From Actinomycetota bacterium (GTDB lineage: Bacteria; Actinomycetota; Humimicrobiia; Hakubellales; JAMDDV01): 38,812 nucleotides of DNA. The position numbers and the translations under genes are program-made. The notes beneath the pieces were generated by a model. It ran no database searches, had not been told where the DNA came from, and saw only the letters and a program-made list of their open reading frames with translations. Shown piece by piece: positions 1-6,896 of the stretch (position 1 is its first letter; the number at the start of each line of letters is the position of its first letter). Location: the NCBI GenBank assembly GCA_023488455.1, contig JAMDDV010000043.1, positions 1 through 38,812 on the forward strand. Reading direction: 5' to 3'.

Positions 1-130
1 TCAGGTTTGTGCCGCTGTATATGGGATCTAATGTATTTGGATTATCAAAGCTCTTGGCAAAAGCGGCAGTTGGAAGCAAAATCAATGTTAATATAAGAGT
101 AAAACCGATTAGAATTCTAAGTTTTGACAT
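1..130 (-). CDS. Exported protein, N-terminal fragment (cut by window edge)
   Basis: Only the first 43 codons lie in the window, read leftwards from an ATG at 130. They encode a classic signal peptide: basic start (MSKLR), a hydrophobic core rich in Ile and Leu, and an AFA cleavage site, followed by a polar mature start (KSFDNPNT). A strong Shine-Dalgarno AAAGGAGG sits just upstream and a good sigma-70 promoter is at 155-183. The protein is therefore secreted or periplasmic. Nothing visible says which family it belongs to. Confidence 0.75.
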   Translation of the reverse strand, partial: MSKLRILIGFTLILTLILLPTAAFAKSFDNPNTLDPIYSGTNL

Positions 131-154
131 TTCAACCTCCTTTCTCCATAGGTA

Positions 155-183
155 ATTTTACCACACCTATCACCGCGCCTCAA
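155..183 (-). promoter_or_regulatory. Sigma-70-type promoter of the exported protein
   Basis: On the minus strand TTGAGG (183-178) and TAAAAT (160-155) are separated by exactly 17 bp and point at the ATG at 130. The -10 lies in a short palindrome, GGTAATTTTACC. Confidence 0.6.
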
Positions 184-209
184 ATAAAGATTTAGTACAA
201 CAAAAAATG

Positions 210-247
210 TGGCATTGATAATTGCCAATTGCCATGATAAAATGGCA
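210..247 (+). promoter_or_regulatory. Promoter with four TGGCA/TGCCA half-sites ahead of the AbrB-PIN pair
   Basis: TTGATA (215-220) and TAAAAT (238-243) are 17 bp apart, giving a near-consensus promoter whose transcript would start near 250. Overlaid on it are four 5-bp half-sites: TGGCA 210-214, TGCCA 223-227, TGCCA 230-234 and TGGCA 243-247. The members of each pair are 13 bp apart, and together they cover both promoter elements. AbrB/SpoVT-type antitoxins commonly repress their own promoters, so I infer an autoregulatory operator. Confidence 0.6.
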
Positions 248-268
248 TCAATATCAATGATTTTGATC

Positions 269-550
269 ATGAAAGAAATGAAAGAGAAATTCAAAACTAC
301 AATTGATCGATTTGGACGAGTAGTAATTCCAAAGAAAGTTCGAGATGACCTTGGCCTTTCTCCTAAAGTAGAATTAGAAGTAGAAGAGGGGCCAAATGGA
401 ATTGTGCTTCACCCGATACTTGAGGATTCTTTTATCGTAAACAAAAAGGGTGTGCTGGTAGTGAGGGCAAAAGCAACGGAACCTATTGAATATTTTTTAG
501 AGAAAGATCGCCAAAGTCGCATCAAGCATATTTTGAAAGATATTAGATAG
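269..550 (+). CDS. AbrB/SpoVT-family antitoxin (swapped-hairpin DNA-binding)
   Basis: The 93-residue product opens with a typical AbrB/MazE-like swapped-hairpin domain (TTIDRFGRVVIPKKVRDDLGL, about residues 8-29), followed by an acidic tail expected to bind the toxin. An open frame extends to a GTG at 209, but the promoter -10 is at 238-243, so the start is most likely ATG 269 or ATG 278; neither has a strong Shine-Dalgarno. The stop codon overlaps the GTG start of the downstream PIN gene by one base (TAGTG), implying translational coupling. Role inferred from family and context: DNA-binding antitoxin that neutralises the PIN RNase and represses the operon. Confidence 0.8.
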   Translation: MKEMKEKFKTTIDRFGRVVIPKKVRDDLGLSPKVELEVEEGPNGIVLHPILEDSFIVNKKGVLVVRAKATEPIEYFLEKDRQSRIKHILKDIR

Positions 551-984
551 TGAAAGTTCTTTTTGATACATCAGTGATTGTTGCGGCAATTATCGAAGCT
601 CATCCCAGGCATGAAGAGTCTCTTCTGTGGCTTCAGAAAGTTAAAAATAATGAAATAGAAGGGGTTATCTCTTCTCATACCTCAATTGAGCTCTACTCAG
701 TGCTCACATCTTTGCCGGTAAGCCCAAGAATTTCTCCTGCTTTAGCCTGGCAACTGATCAGGGAAAATATATTTAAGAGCTTCGAGATTATAACCTGCAC
801 AAAAAATGAACATATTTCTCTATTGCAGAAGTTGGTGGAGAATCAAATTATTGGCGGCGCCAGTTATGATGGGCTGATCGCATATGCGGCTGAAAAAGCC
901 AAAGTGGACAAATTATTAACCTTGAACAACGAAGATTTTCTCAGAGTCAATCCTTCAGCATCAAGCATCATCTCTGAACCATAA
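550..984 (+). CDS. PIN-domain RNase toxin (VapC-like)
   Basis: The protein has 144 residues, the usual VapC size. The PIN acidic residues are visible: D6 in the N-terminal strand (VLFDTS), E47 in SIELYSV, D107 in SYDGLIAYAA and D129 near LNNEDF. PIN toxins are Mg-dependent endoribonucleases that usually cut tRNA or rRNA; the target here is unknown. The start is GTG at 550, inside the stop of the upstream antitoxin gene, so the two form one operon. All expected catalytic acids are present and it looks intact. Confidence 0.85.
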   Translation: MKVLFDTSVIVAAIIEAHPRHEESLLWLQKVKNNEIEGVISSHTSIELYSVLTSLPVSPRISPALAWQLIRENIFKSFEIITCTKNEHISLLQKLVENQIIGGASYDGLIAYAAEKAKVDKLLTLNNEDFLRVNPSASSIISEP

Positions 985-1084
985 GATTCATGCTTAAGAA
1001 AGTACAATGTATCTAATGCATATGCATGTGCATAAAATTATCACAATCGGTATTTGATGAATGATCTAGGAAATAAATTGGAAT

Positions 1085-1146
1085 ATAAAAAAGACGAGCC
1101 CAAACTTAAGGACGAAACCTTAAGTTGCTCTCGTCGTGGTGATACA
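1085..1146 (-). ncRNA. Candidate ~60-nt small RNA ending in an intrinsic terminator
   Basis: On the minus strand a promoter (1180-1153) is followed within about 60 nt by a strong intrinsic terminator. The outer stem pairs 1135-1130 with 1098-1093 (GACGAG/CTCGTC), the inner stem pairs 1126-1118 with 1111-1103 (9 bp), the loop is six bases, and a run of six U follows. No gene on that strand lies between promoter and terminator, so the transcript would be a short structured RNA. It lies in the gap between the PIN toxin gene and an orphan nucleotidyltransferase. Function unknown. Confidence 0.5.
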
Positions 1147-1152
1147 TTTACT

Positions 1153-1180
1153 ATTTTAGAAACTATATTAGGTATGTCAA
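1153..1180 (-). promoter_or_regulatory. Promoter of the candidate small RNA
   Basis: Minus-strand TTGACA (1180-1175, perfect -35) and TAAAAT (1158-1153) are separated by 16 bp. A 10-bp perfect inverted repeat (ACGAAACCTT at 1112-1121, AAGGTTTCGT at 1179-1188) has one arm on the -35 and the other in the terminator hairpin. Confidence 0.55.
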
Positions 1181-1217
1181 GGTTTCGTTCGATTGGAAGA
1201 GTAAACGATACTGCTAT

Positions 1218-1460
1218 ATGGTAATTACAGAAGAAACAATAATGGATAGAAGAGAAAAGTTACGAAAAGTTGCAGAAAGATGTGCCCTAATTTTAAAAGA
1301 TAAATACAAGGTTAAGAAAGTATATCTCATTGGTTCATTGGCTAAAGGATTTGTTCATGAAAGGTCAGATATTGATTTGGTAGTGGAGGATTTACGCCCG
1401 GAATTATACCTGAAAGCCCTTACTGAATTATGGGATATGTGTAAGGTTTTAGAACCATAA
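1218..1460 (+). CDS. Truncated MNT-type nucleotidyltransferase domain protein
   Basis: The product has the minimal nucleotidyltransferase signature: GS at residues 39-40 (YLIGSLAKG), then the DxD metal-binding pair at D51 and D53 (SDIDLVV). MNT proteins usually pair with a HEPN protein and act as antitoxins by adenylylating it. This one stops at 80 residues, before the third acidic strand normally found near residue 90, and no intact HEPN gene follows, so it looks like a truncated or decaying remnant. An alternative start is ATG 1242; neither start has a good Shine-Dalgarno. Confidence 0.65.
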   Translation: MVITEETIMDRREKLRKVAERCALILKDKYKVKKVYLIGSLAKGFVHERSDIDLVVEDLRPELYLKALTELWDMCKVLEP

Positions 1461-1598
1461 GACTGCTATTTTTTGGATGATATAATACTCATACGGAGTA
1501 ATTTAAAAAATCTTGTGAATTACTAAACAATACAAAGGAGCTTTATAATTGGATAAAGAACTTGCTATTAAAAAAATAGAAAAATATACTGGGCAGGC

Positions 1599-1754
1599 TT
1601 ATAAAGCTGGAGTTTTATTTAACCTAAAATCCACATAATCACTGTCTATGTAATCATCACACATATATTCATCAAGTGCATCAGCACAAAAGAAATTTAT
1701 TAATGGTTTGTGAGTGGTCTTAGTATATCTATTGAGCAAATTAACCGCTAATAA
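1599..1754 (-). pseudogene. C-terminal fragment of an unrecognised acidic protein
   Basis: The minus strand is open for 51 codons before a TAA at 1601-1599. The fragment is rich in Asp and Tyr (for example DEYMCDDYIDSDYVDF), which looks like real protein rather than random AT-rich translation. It has no start codon with a ribosome binding site and is cut on its upstream side by a TGA at 1757-1755, at the edge of an inverted repeat. I do not recognise the family. Confidence 0.3.
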
Positions 1755-1814
1755 TCAGTTTCTATTGTAATAGTATCTGAAAATAAAATCAGACTTACAT
1801 ACAATAGCAACTGA
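1755..1814. repeat. Imperfect inverted repeat with nested hairpin
   Basis: The 15-bp arms 1755-1769 and 1800-1814 are complementary except at one position. Inside them TCTGA (1776-1780) pairs with TCAGA (1789-1793) around an A-rich loop. It lies directly upstream of the AbiE promoter. It could be a regulatory structure or the scar of a small mobile element; no T-run makes it a terminator. Confidence 0.5.
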
Positions 1815-1845
1815 AATCTATATATTGTTAATTTGAGATAAGTTC

Positions 1846-1899
1846 TTTACATATTGTTTCTGAAAGTATACTATTTTAGCATATTATGAGAAACAATAT
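1846..1899 (+). promoter_or_regulatory. AbiE promoter flanked by an 11-bp inverted repeat operator
   Basis: TTTACA (1846-1851) and TACTAT (1869-1874) are 17 bp apart. The perfect 11-bp repeat ATATTGTTTCT (1851-1861) and AGAAACAATAT (1889-1899) brackets the -10, the expected start site near 1881 and the ATG at 1886. AbiEi proteins are known to bind paired inverted repeats at their own promoter, so this is the likely operator. The mRNA would be almost leaderless. Confidence 0.65.
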
Positions 1900-2536
1900 T
1901 TCCACAGGAATTGGAAGAATAATTTCTTTAGTAGAGAAGCTGCCTTATTTTAGTTTTGCTGACCTTACTCCAATTGAAAAAGAAAAGACTTATCTTAAGA
2001 TTCTCTTTTCCCGTTACGAAAAGAGTAATAAGTTATTTAGGTTGAAAAAAGGGTTTTATACCACCAAAGAATATGTTGATCAAAGTCAAAAAAACAATAC
2101 CTTTTCTTTATATTTAGAATTTTTAGCAAATATTTTGTACCAGCCTTCATATTTGAGCTTAGATTACATTCTTTATCAGCATAATCTTCTGACCGAGATA
2201 CCGGTTAATTTTACTTCAATAACAGCAAAAAAAACTGCCAGGTTTTCAAATAGATTTGGCAATTTTTTCTATCATAAAGTAAAAAAAGATTTATTTTGTG
2301 GTTTTGAAATAATAAAAGAAAGTGGTTTCACCATATTAAAGGCAACCAAGGCCAAGGCTCTTTTTGACTTTATTTATTTGAGAAAAAATCTTTTGATTAA
2401 TGAAGAAACAGTAGAAGAGCTAAGATTGAATTTGGACAATTTTGAAACAAGTAATATACAAGAATTTGAAAAATACCTTCGCATTGAGGGATCAAGGAAA
2501 ATGAAAGAAATTTTTAATTGGCTATGGAAACAGTAA
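1886..2536 (+). CDS. AbiEi-family antitoxin / transcriptional repressor
   Basis: The 216-residue protein sits directly before an AbiEii-type nucleotidyltransferase and overlaps its start, the standard abiE arrangement. The N-terminal part (about residues 1-70) resembles the winged-helix region of AbiEi proteins, including a LFRLKKGFYTT segment with the conserved basic-aromatic pattern; the C-terminal part carries an ALFDFIYLR helix. AbiEi antitoxins do not bind the toxin (type IV TA) but repress the operon. The ATG at 1886 lies only about 5 nt after the expected transcription start, so translation is probably leaderless. Identification rests on the neighbour and domain pattern more than on a single motif. 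Confidence 0.75.
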   Translation: MRNNISTGIGRIISLVEKLPYFSFADLTPIEKEKTYLKILFSRYEKSNKLFRLKKGFYTTKEYVDQSQKNNTFSLYLEFLANILYQPSYLSLDYILYQHNLLTEIPVNFTSITAKKTARFSNRFGNFFYHKVKKDLFCGFEIIKESGFTILKATKAKALFDFIYLRKNLLINEETVEELRLNLDNFETSNIQEFEKYLRIEGSRKMKEIFNWLWKQ

Positions 2537-3348
2537 AAATATTTTTAAAAGATTTACTAACGAAATCTGCTTCAAAAAACGTTCTTTTTAAAAGAAATCT
2601 CTTAAAGGAATATCTTCAGTTGATAATTTTGGACTACATTTATTCTCATCCTGAATACAGTCGTCTAATTTTTTATGGAGGCTCTTGCCTTTCTCATTGT
2701 TATGGTTTACCGCGTCTTTCTGAAGATCTCGATTTTGCTGACCCAAACAATGAGATCATGATTTCAGAATTAGCCAAGGATTTAGAAAATTATTTTATGA
2801 AAGATACTGATTTAAATATCTCCATCTACATCCAGAAATTTAGGATTTATCTAAAATTTCCTATTCTCCGAGAACTAAAAATGGTTAAAGAGGAGGAATC
2901 CGATCTTATTTTTCTAAAAATCGAAGTTTTTAAGGGATTTGGTTTTTGCAAAAATTATGAAATTGAAATTATTCCTTTATTTAAGTTTAACAAATCTATC
3001 TTAATAAGAACTTTTGATCTTCCTACTTTAATGGCTACAAAAATTAGAGCGATCCTGTATCGAAAGTGGGAAAAGACTGATAAGGAAGGGAGAACATTAA
3101 TCAAGGTTAAAGGCAGGGATTACTTTGATTTAATGTGGTATTTAGAGAAAGATGTGAAACCAAATATGGAATGTATTGAAAATATTAATAATAAAAATGA
3201 GTTAAAAGAAATATTGTCAAAAATTGTTGAGAAAATTGATTCTAGAAGCATTCAGTTAGATTTAGAACCACTAATGGAAAATGAGACCTATGTTAAAGAC
3301 CTCAGTGGAAATATAAAAAGGATTTTGTTGAATCAGCTAAGTAGATAA
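2524..3348 (+). CDS. AbiEii/AbiGii-family nucleotidyltransferase toxin
   Basis: This is a 274-residue DUF1814-type nucleotidyltransferase. The diagnostic motif is clear: YGGSCLSHCYGLPRLSEDLDF (GGS, then R-x-S-x-D-x-D; about residues 50-70 from ATG 2524). A later ATKIRAILYR helix and RDYFDLMWYL segment match the family's conserved K-x-R-A and R-D-x-x-D-x motifs. AbiEii/MenT-type toxins transfer nucleotides, in characterised cases to tRNA, causing bacteriostasis and phage abortive infection. The gene overlaps the AbiEi stop by 13 bases (TTG 2518 is an alternative start). It looks intact. Confidence 0.85.
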   Translation: METVKIFLKDLLTKSASKNVLFKRNLLKEYLQLIILDYIYSHPEYSRLIFYGGSCLSHCYGLPRLSEDLDFADPNNEIMISELAKDLENYFMKDTDLNISIYIQKFRIYLKFPILRELKMVKEEESDLIFLKIEVFKGFGFCKNYEIEIIPLFKFNKSILIRTFDLPTLMATKIRAILYRKWEKTDKEGRTLIKVKGRDYFDLMWYLEKDVKPNMECIENINNKNELKEILSKIVEKIDSRSIQLDLEPLMENETYVKDLSGNIKRILLNQLSR

Positions 3349-3476
3349 AAATATGTAAAATCAAATTTCTGCCTGTTTACTATCTTTAACATCTTCGTTT
3401 TAAATTCCGTGAATGGATATATAATATTACTTTGTAACTTTTTGCTGGTGATGAGTACGAAACAAGGACTCAAGAA

Positions 3477-4879
3477 TTGAGAACGCGAAACGAAATTAAG
3501 GCAGCAGTATTATTAATAGTTGTTGCAGCTTTCTTCTTTGCATCCTCCTGCGCAAGACAGCCCTCCAAGTTTAACCCCAAGACGATGAACACATATGAGG
3601 TGACAAGGGGTGATTTGAGCGAGGTAATCTCCATATCAGGTAACCTTAAGGAGGGTGATGAGCGAAAGCTGAGCTTTCCTGCTACCGTTAGCGGTAGGAT
3701 AGTTGAGGTGGATGTAGAGGAGGGTCAAAAGGTAGGTGCAGGAGAGGTCCTGGTTAGGGTTGATGATGCAAAACAGCAGCTATCCCTAGATCAGGCAGAG
3801 GCTGCCCTATCTCAGGCGCAGTCCTCCGTCAACACTGCAAGGATCAACTACCAGGCCGCTCTTGACTCTAACCATACCACAGTCCAGATAACAGCTAGCA
3901 ACTACGAGCTATCTAAGAAGCAGGTCAGTGCTGCTAGAAATCAGCTGAGCGCAGCCCAGGACTCTCTTTACTATACCAAGAAGCAGCTGATCGAGGCACA
4001 GAACTACTATAACGAGGTCCTGCGCTATAACAACTCACAGACCTGGGACACAGAGGCCGAGAAGCACGCAGCTGAGCTAAACGAGATAAATGCGCGCGCA
4101 AGCTTAGCAGCCAGCGAGAAGTCCTACATCGCTGCCCTAGATGCCATCACATCAGCACAGGACTCCCTAGCGCAGGCAAAGAAGAGCAGGGATGCTTCCT
4201 ACTATAGCATGATAGAGCAACAGCAATCATCAGAGGCCCAGATCAAGCTCACATCCATAGCAATAGATAGTGCGCTTGCAGCGACAGCTCAGCAGAGGCA
4301 TCTCTTGAGCTTGCTAGGATATCGCTATCTGATACCACCCTAATAACACCTGTTAGCGGAATCATCTCTGATCTCAGCTTCAGGGCGGGTGAGCAGGTCA
4401 GCATATCTAGCTATGTTAGCATAGTTGATCTATCAAGGCTGCACATAGAGGCCCTTGTCGATGAGATAGATGTAGTTAAACTAAAGATAGGTGATGAGGT
4501 AGATATCTCCTTTGATGCCTACCCCGCTGATCTGATAGGAGGCATAGCTACCTATATAGCCCCAACATCAACAGACCTGCAGGGTGTCATCACCTACCTT
4601 GTGAAGTTTGAGCTAGAAGGTTACGGAGAACTTGCCCTTAAGCCTGGGATGACCGCAAATGTAGATGTCAGCATCACAACTGCTACTGGCGTCCTTTCTG
4701 TGCCAAATGATGCCATCCTTGATAGGGATGGAAAATCATATGTAAAGCTCTTGGGTGATGATGATAGGATAATAGATGTTGAGGTAAAGACAGGCTATGT
4801 ATCAGTTGATAACACCGAGATCACATCTGGGTTAACTGAGGGGGATAGGGTAGTTAAGGATATAAAACCCCTTAAATAA
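3477..4879 (+). pseudogene. HlyD/MFP-family periplasmic adaptor lipoprotein, frameshifted
   Basis: The first frame (3477-4343) gives a lipoprotein signal with lipobox ASSC, a biotinyl-lipoyl half (SGRIVEVDVEEGQKVGAGEVL) and a long Ala/Gln/Ser-rich coiled coil. It then runs into a stop. The missing part, from ASLELARISLSDTTLITPVSG onwards through the second lipoyl half and beta-barrel to KPLK, continues in another frame to 4879. One base appears lost near 4290-4300, for example in a run of G. The whole would be about 465 residues, normal for an adaptor of MacA or RND type. No MacB or RND partner is adjacent. Codons (CTA, AGG, ATA-rich) differ from the neighbours, suggesting transfer. TTG start. 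Confidence 0.75.
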
Positions 4880-5034
4880 TAGGCATTTTTGTTGCCTGCA
4901 GTGTCAATAAATTTTCAGAATTAAACCAAAGTTATTCTGGCTGAATAATACTTAGTGAATTTTTTAACAATATGTGATATATTCTTACCGTTCACTTTCC
5001 TATAACCATCTAATACTATGGGAGGAGGTGAAAT

Positions 5035-6267
5035 ATGAGAATAAAGATAAAGATGGTAAGCGTTGCCATCGTGCTAGCGATGGCGCTAAGTTTCGTGTTG
5101 ATTTTTGCCCTTACGGGTTGTCAACCGAAACCCGCAGAAAAAGCCGCGCCAGCGGAATCTGCAGCAGGTACAGAAACGGCACCTGTTGCAAACCAGGTAA
5201 CAATCCAGATCCAGACAGCGTCCGAGGCATTCGCAGGAGTAGAAGCATGCAAGACATGTCATCCAGGCAGGGTTGATCAGTGGAGCAAAACAGGTCATGC
5301 AAAGGCAGAAACTGCTTTAACCGGTGGTGAGGAACCAGCACAGGATGTCTGTTTTCCGTGTCACACTGTTGGGTACGATCCAAATACAGCAGGTGGCTAT
5401 GATGACATAGAAAGCAAAACTGCGCTTGGTGGAGTTCAATGTGAGAACTGTCACGGTTCAGCAATTGAACACATCAAAAGTCCAGGTACTGTAAAGCCAG
5501 CAGTTATTGTGACTGGTGAACAGTGCATGACTTGCCATACAGACGTACATCATCCAACAACTGATGAGTGGAAGGACAGCAAGCATGCTGTTGCGCTAGA
5601 TGGCTTGAAGTCCAGCGATCATGCTGCAGATTATTGTCTTGAGTGTCATACAACAGATGACCTGATTAATCCTGCTGTAAAACTGGATGAAGCGCAGACT
5701 TCCATAACGTGTGTTAAATGTCACAATCCTCATGGAACTGAAAATACGGCGCAATTGAGAGAACCTGTTGGTGAGCTTTGTGGTAGTTGTCATACCATGG
5801 AAGGAGCAAAACCTGGATCAGCAGTACATCATGCTACTGCAGAGATGTTCTCAGGTACTGGTGCAGCGGGTGAGGTTGAATCTGTCAACACTCATGCGGG
5901 TTTGCAGGATAGCTGTGCTACCTGCCATATGGTTAAGAAGGATTATGAGAGCGAGGAAGCTCCAGCCGTAACCGGTCATACCTTTATGCCGAATTTCGAA
6001 GCGTGTACTACATGTCACGGAGAAGACGGTCAGAAGATAGCGGAGGAGACACAAGCCGAGATCAAGGCTAAAGCAGATGAAATACAGAAGAAGATAGACG
6101 CCATTGATCCCAAGGGCCTGACCACTGTGGCAGCTAAGGCAGCGTATGATATTGCTAAGTTCAACCTGGGCATCGTGTTGAATGATGGAAGCATGGGTGT
6201 TCACAACAAACCTTATGCGGAGGCTTTACTAGCAGAGGCCGACGCGCAGCTTGCGAATCTAAAATAA
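5035..6267 (+). CDS. Nine-heme c-type cytochrome lipoprotein (cytochrome c554-like)
   Basis: This 410-residue protein has a lipoprotein signal (LTGC, Cys29) and an Ala/Pro/Glu-rich linker. Nine CXXCH heme-binding motifs follow, starting at about residues 72, 106, 136, 164, 201, 226, 249, 294 and 324. The first module (ACKTCH...QWSKTGHAKA) resembles the cytochrome c554/multiheme fold. After the last heme comes an 80-residue helical tail rich in Ala, Lys and Glu. It should sit on the outer face of the membrane and carry electrons to or from an external or periplasmic partner. No quinol oxidoreductase or heme-maturation gene is adjacent and a terminator follows, so it is transcribed alone. Good Shine-Dalgarno (GGGAGGAGG) before the ATG. 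Confidence 0.88.
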   Translation: MRIKIKMVSVAIVLAMALSFVLIFALTGCQPKPAEKAAPAESAAGTETAPVANQVTIQIQTASEAFAGVEACKTCHPGRVDQWSKTGHAKAETALTGGEEPAQDVCFPCHTVGYDPNTAGGYDDIESKTALGGVQCENCHGSAIEHIKSPGTVKPAVIVTGEQCMTCHTDVHHPTTDEWKDSKHAVALDGLKSSDHAADYCLECHTTDDLINPAVKLDEAQTSITCVKCHNPHGTENTAQLREPVGELCGSCHTMEGAKPGSAVHHATAEMFSGTGAAGEVESVNTHAGLQDSCATCHMVKKDYESEEAPAVTGHTFMPNFEACTTCHGEDGQKIAEETQAEIKAKADEIQKKIDAIDPKGLTTVAAKAAYDIAKFNLGIVLNDGSMGVHNKPYAEALLAEADAQLANLK

Positions 6268-6295
6268 GTAGTTAGACTAAGCAAGTTTATTTTAA

Positions 6296-6326
6296 AGAGG
6301 CGATCTTTGTTGATCGCCTCTTTTTG
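6296..6326 (+). terminator. Intrinsic terminator after the cytochrome gene
   Basis: A 10-bp perfect GC-rich stem (6296-6305 with 6312-6321) has a six-base loop and is followed by TTTT. Confidence 0.9.
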
Positions 6327-6403
6327 GTGCATTTTTTTGGTTTTGTTTGCATTATTAATCAGAACGTTAGTATTATTAAGAGAAATAAAGAGGAGGTACT
6401 TTT

Positions 6404-6883
6404 ATGTCAAAAGCAAAAAAGATGATCGAGGATGCGAATAAGAACCGCGCGATCATATACTGGCATATATATACGACGCTGAGAGATGAGCTGGGAGAGC
6501 AAAGAGCAACAGAGTTGATGAAGAAGGCAATCTATAAACGAGGACTTGACAATGCGAAGGTTTTCCCAAAAGAAGTCTATGAAGGAGACCTCAATGCTTT
6601 GGCAGAGAAGTTTCTTGACAAGATGGATAAAGAACTCGATGTCTTCTCGCGTGATGTATTAAGTGTTGATAAAGATGAGGCGAAACTCAGGTTGAATGCT
6701 TGTGTGCTGGTAGGGGCGTGGCGTGATTACGGTCTGAGCGATGAGGAGATCTCAAAGATGTGCGATATAGCTTCTGCAATAGATTATGGTAACTACGAGA
6801 CGATGGGATATAACCTGGAGTTTGACAAGCGAATTGCAGATGGTGATGAATGCTGCATCCTCCACCTTCGAAGAAAAAAGTAA
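6404..6883 (+). CDS. ATC-hydrolase-family protein (L-2-amino-thiazoline-4-carboxylate hydrolase-like)
   Basis: This is a 159-residue soluble protein with strong Shine-Dalgarno AGAGGAGG. The C-terminal half carries the pattern of the ATC hydrolase family: a helix ending VGAWRDYGLSDEEISKMC, an Asp (IDYGNY), and a final strand with GDECCILHLRRKK. Family members are named after the enzyme that opens 2-amino-thiazoline-4-carboxylate on the way to cysteine, but most are uncharacterised and frequent in anaerobes. The true substrate is therefore unknown. It is a single gene between a terminator and a convergent regulator gene. Confidence 0.65.
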   Translation: MSKAKKMIEDANKNRAIIYWHIYTTLRDELGEQRATELMKKAIYKRGLDNAKVFPKEVYEGDLNALAEKFLDKMDKELDVFSRDVLSVDKDEAKLRLNACVLVGAWRDYGLSDEEISKMCDIASAIDYGNYETMGYNLEFDKRIADGDECCILHLRRKK

Positions 6884-6896
6884 GAAAATTACCAAT

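Larger units (their letters stand above)
1461..1885. other. Gene-poor stretch with decayed fragments
   Basis: No full-length gene is visible. There is a Shine-Dalgarno AAAGGAG followed by a 29-codon frame starting at TTG 1549 (ends 1638), which could be the broken start of a partner for the nucleotidyltransferase. On the minus strand there is a 51-codon open fragment (1754-1599), then a long inverted repeat at 1755-1814 and the AbiE promoter at its right end. It is best read as debris of earlier accessory genes. Confidence 0.5.

Noticed and set aside
1057..1224. 55-codon + strand frame (MNDLGNKLEYKKDE... ending GRVNDTAIW)
   Set aside because: No Shine-Dalgarno; it spans a strong minus-strand promoter and terminator that explain the region better. 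A decayed gene remnant is still possible.
5086..5971. Several Cys-rich reading frames in other frames of the cytochrome gene
   Set aside because: They are antisense or frame shadows of the nine CXXCH repeats; none has a ribosome binding site or domain pattern.
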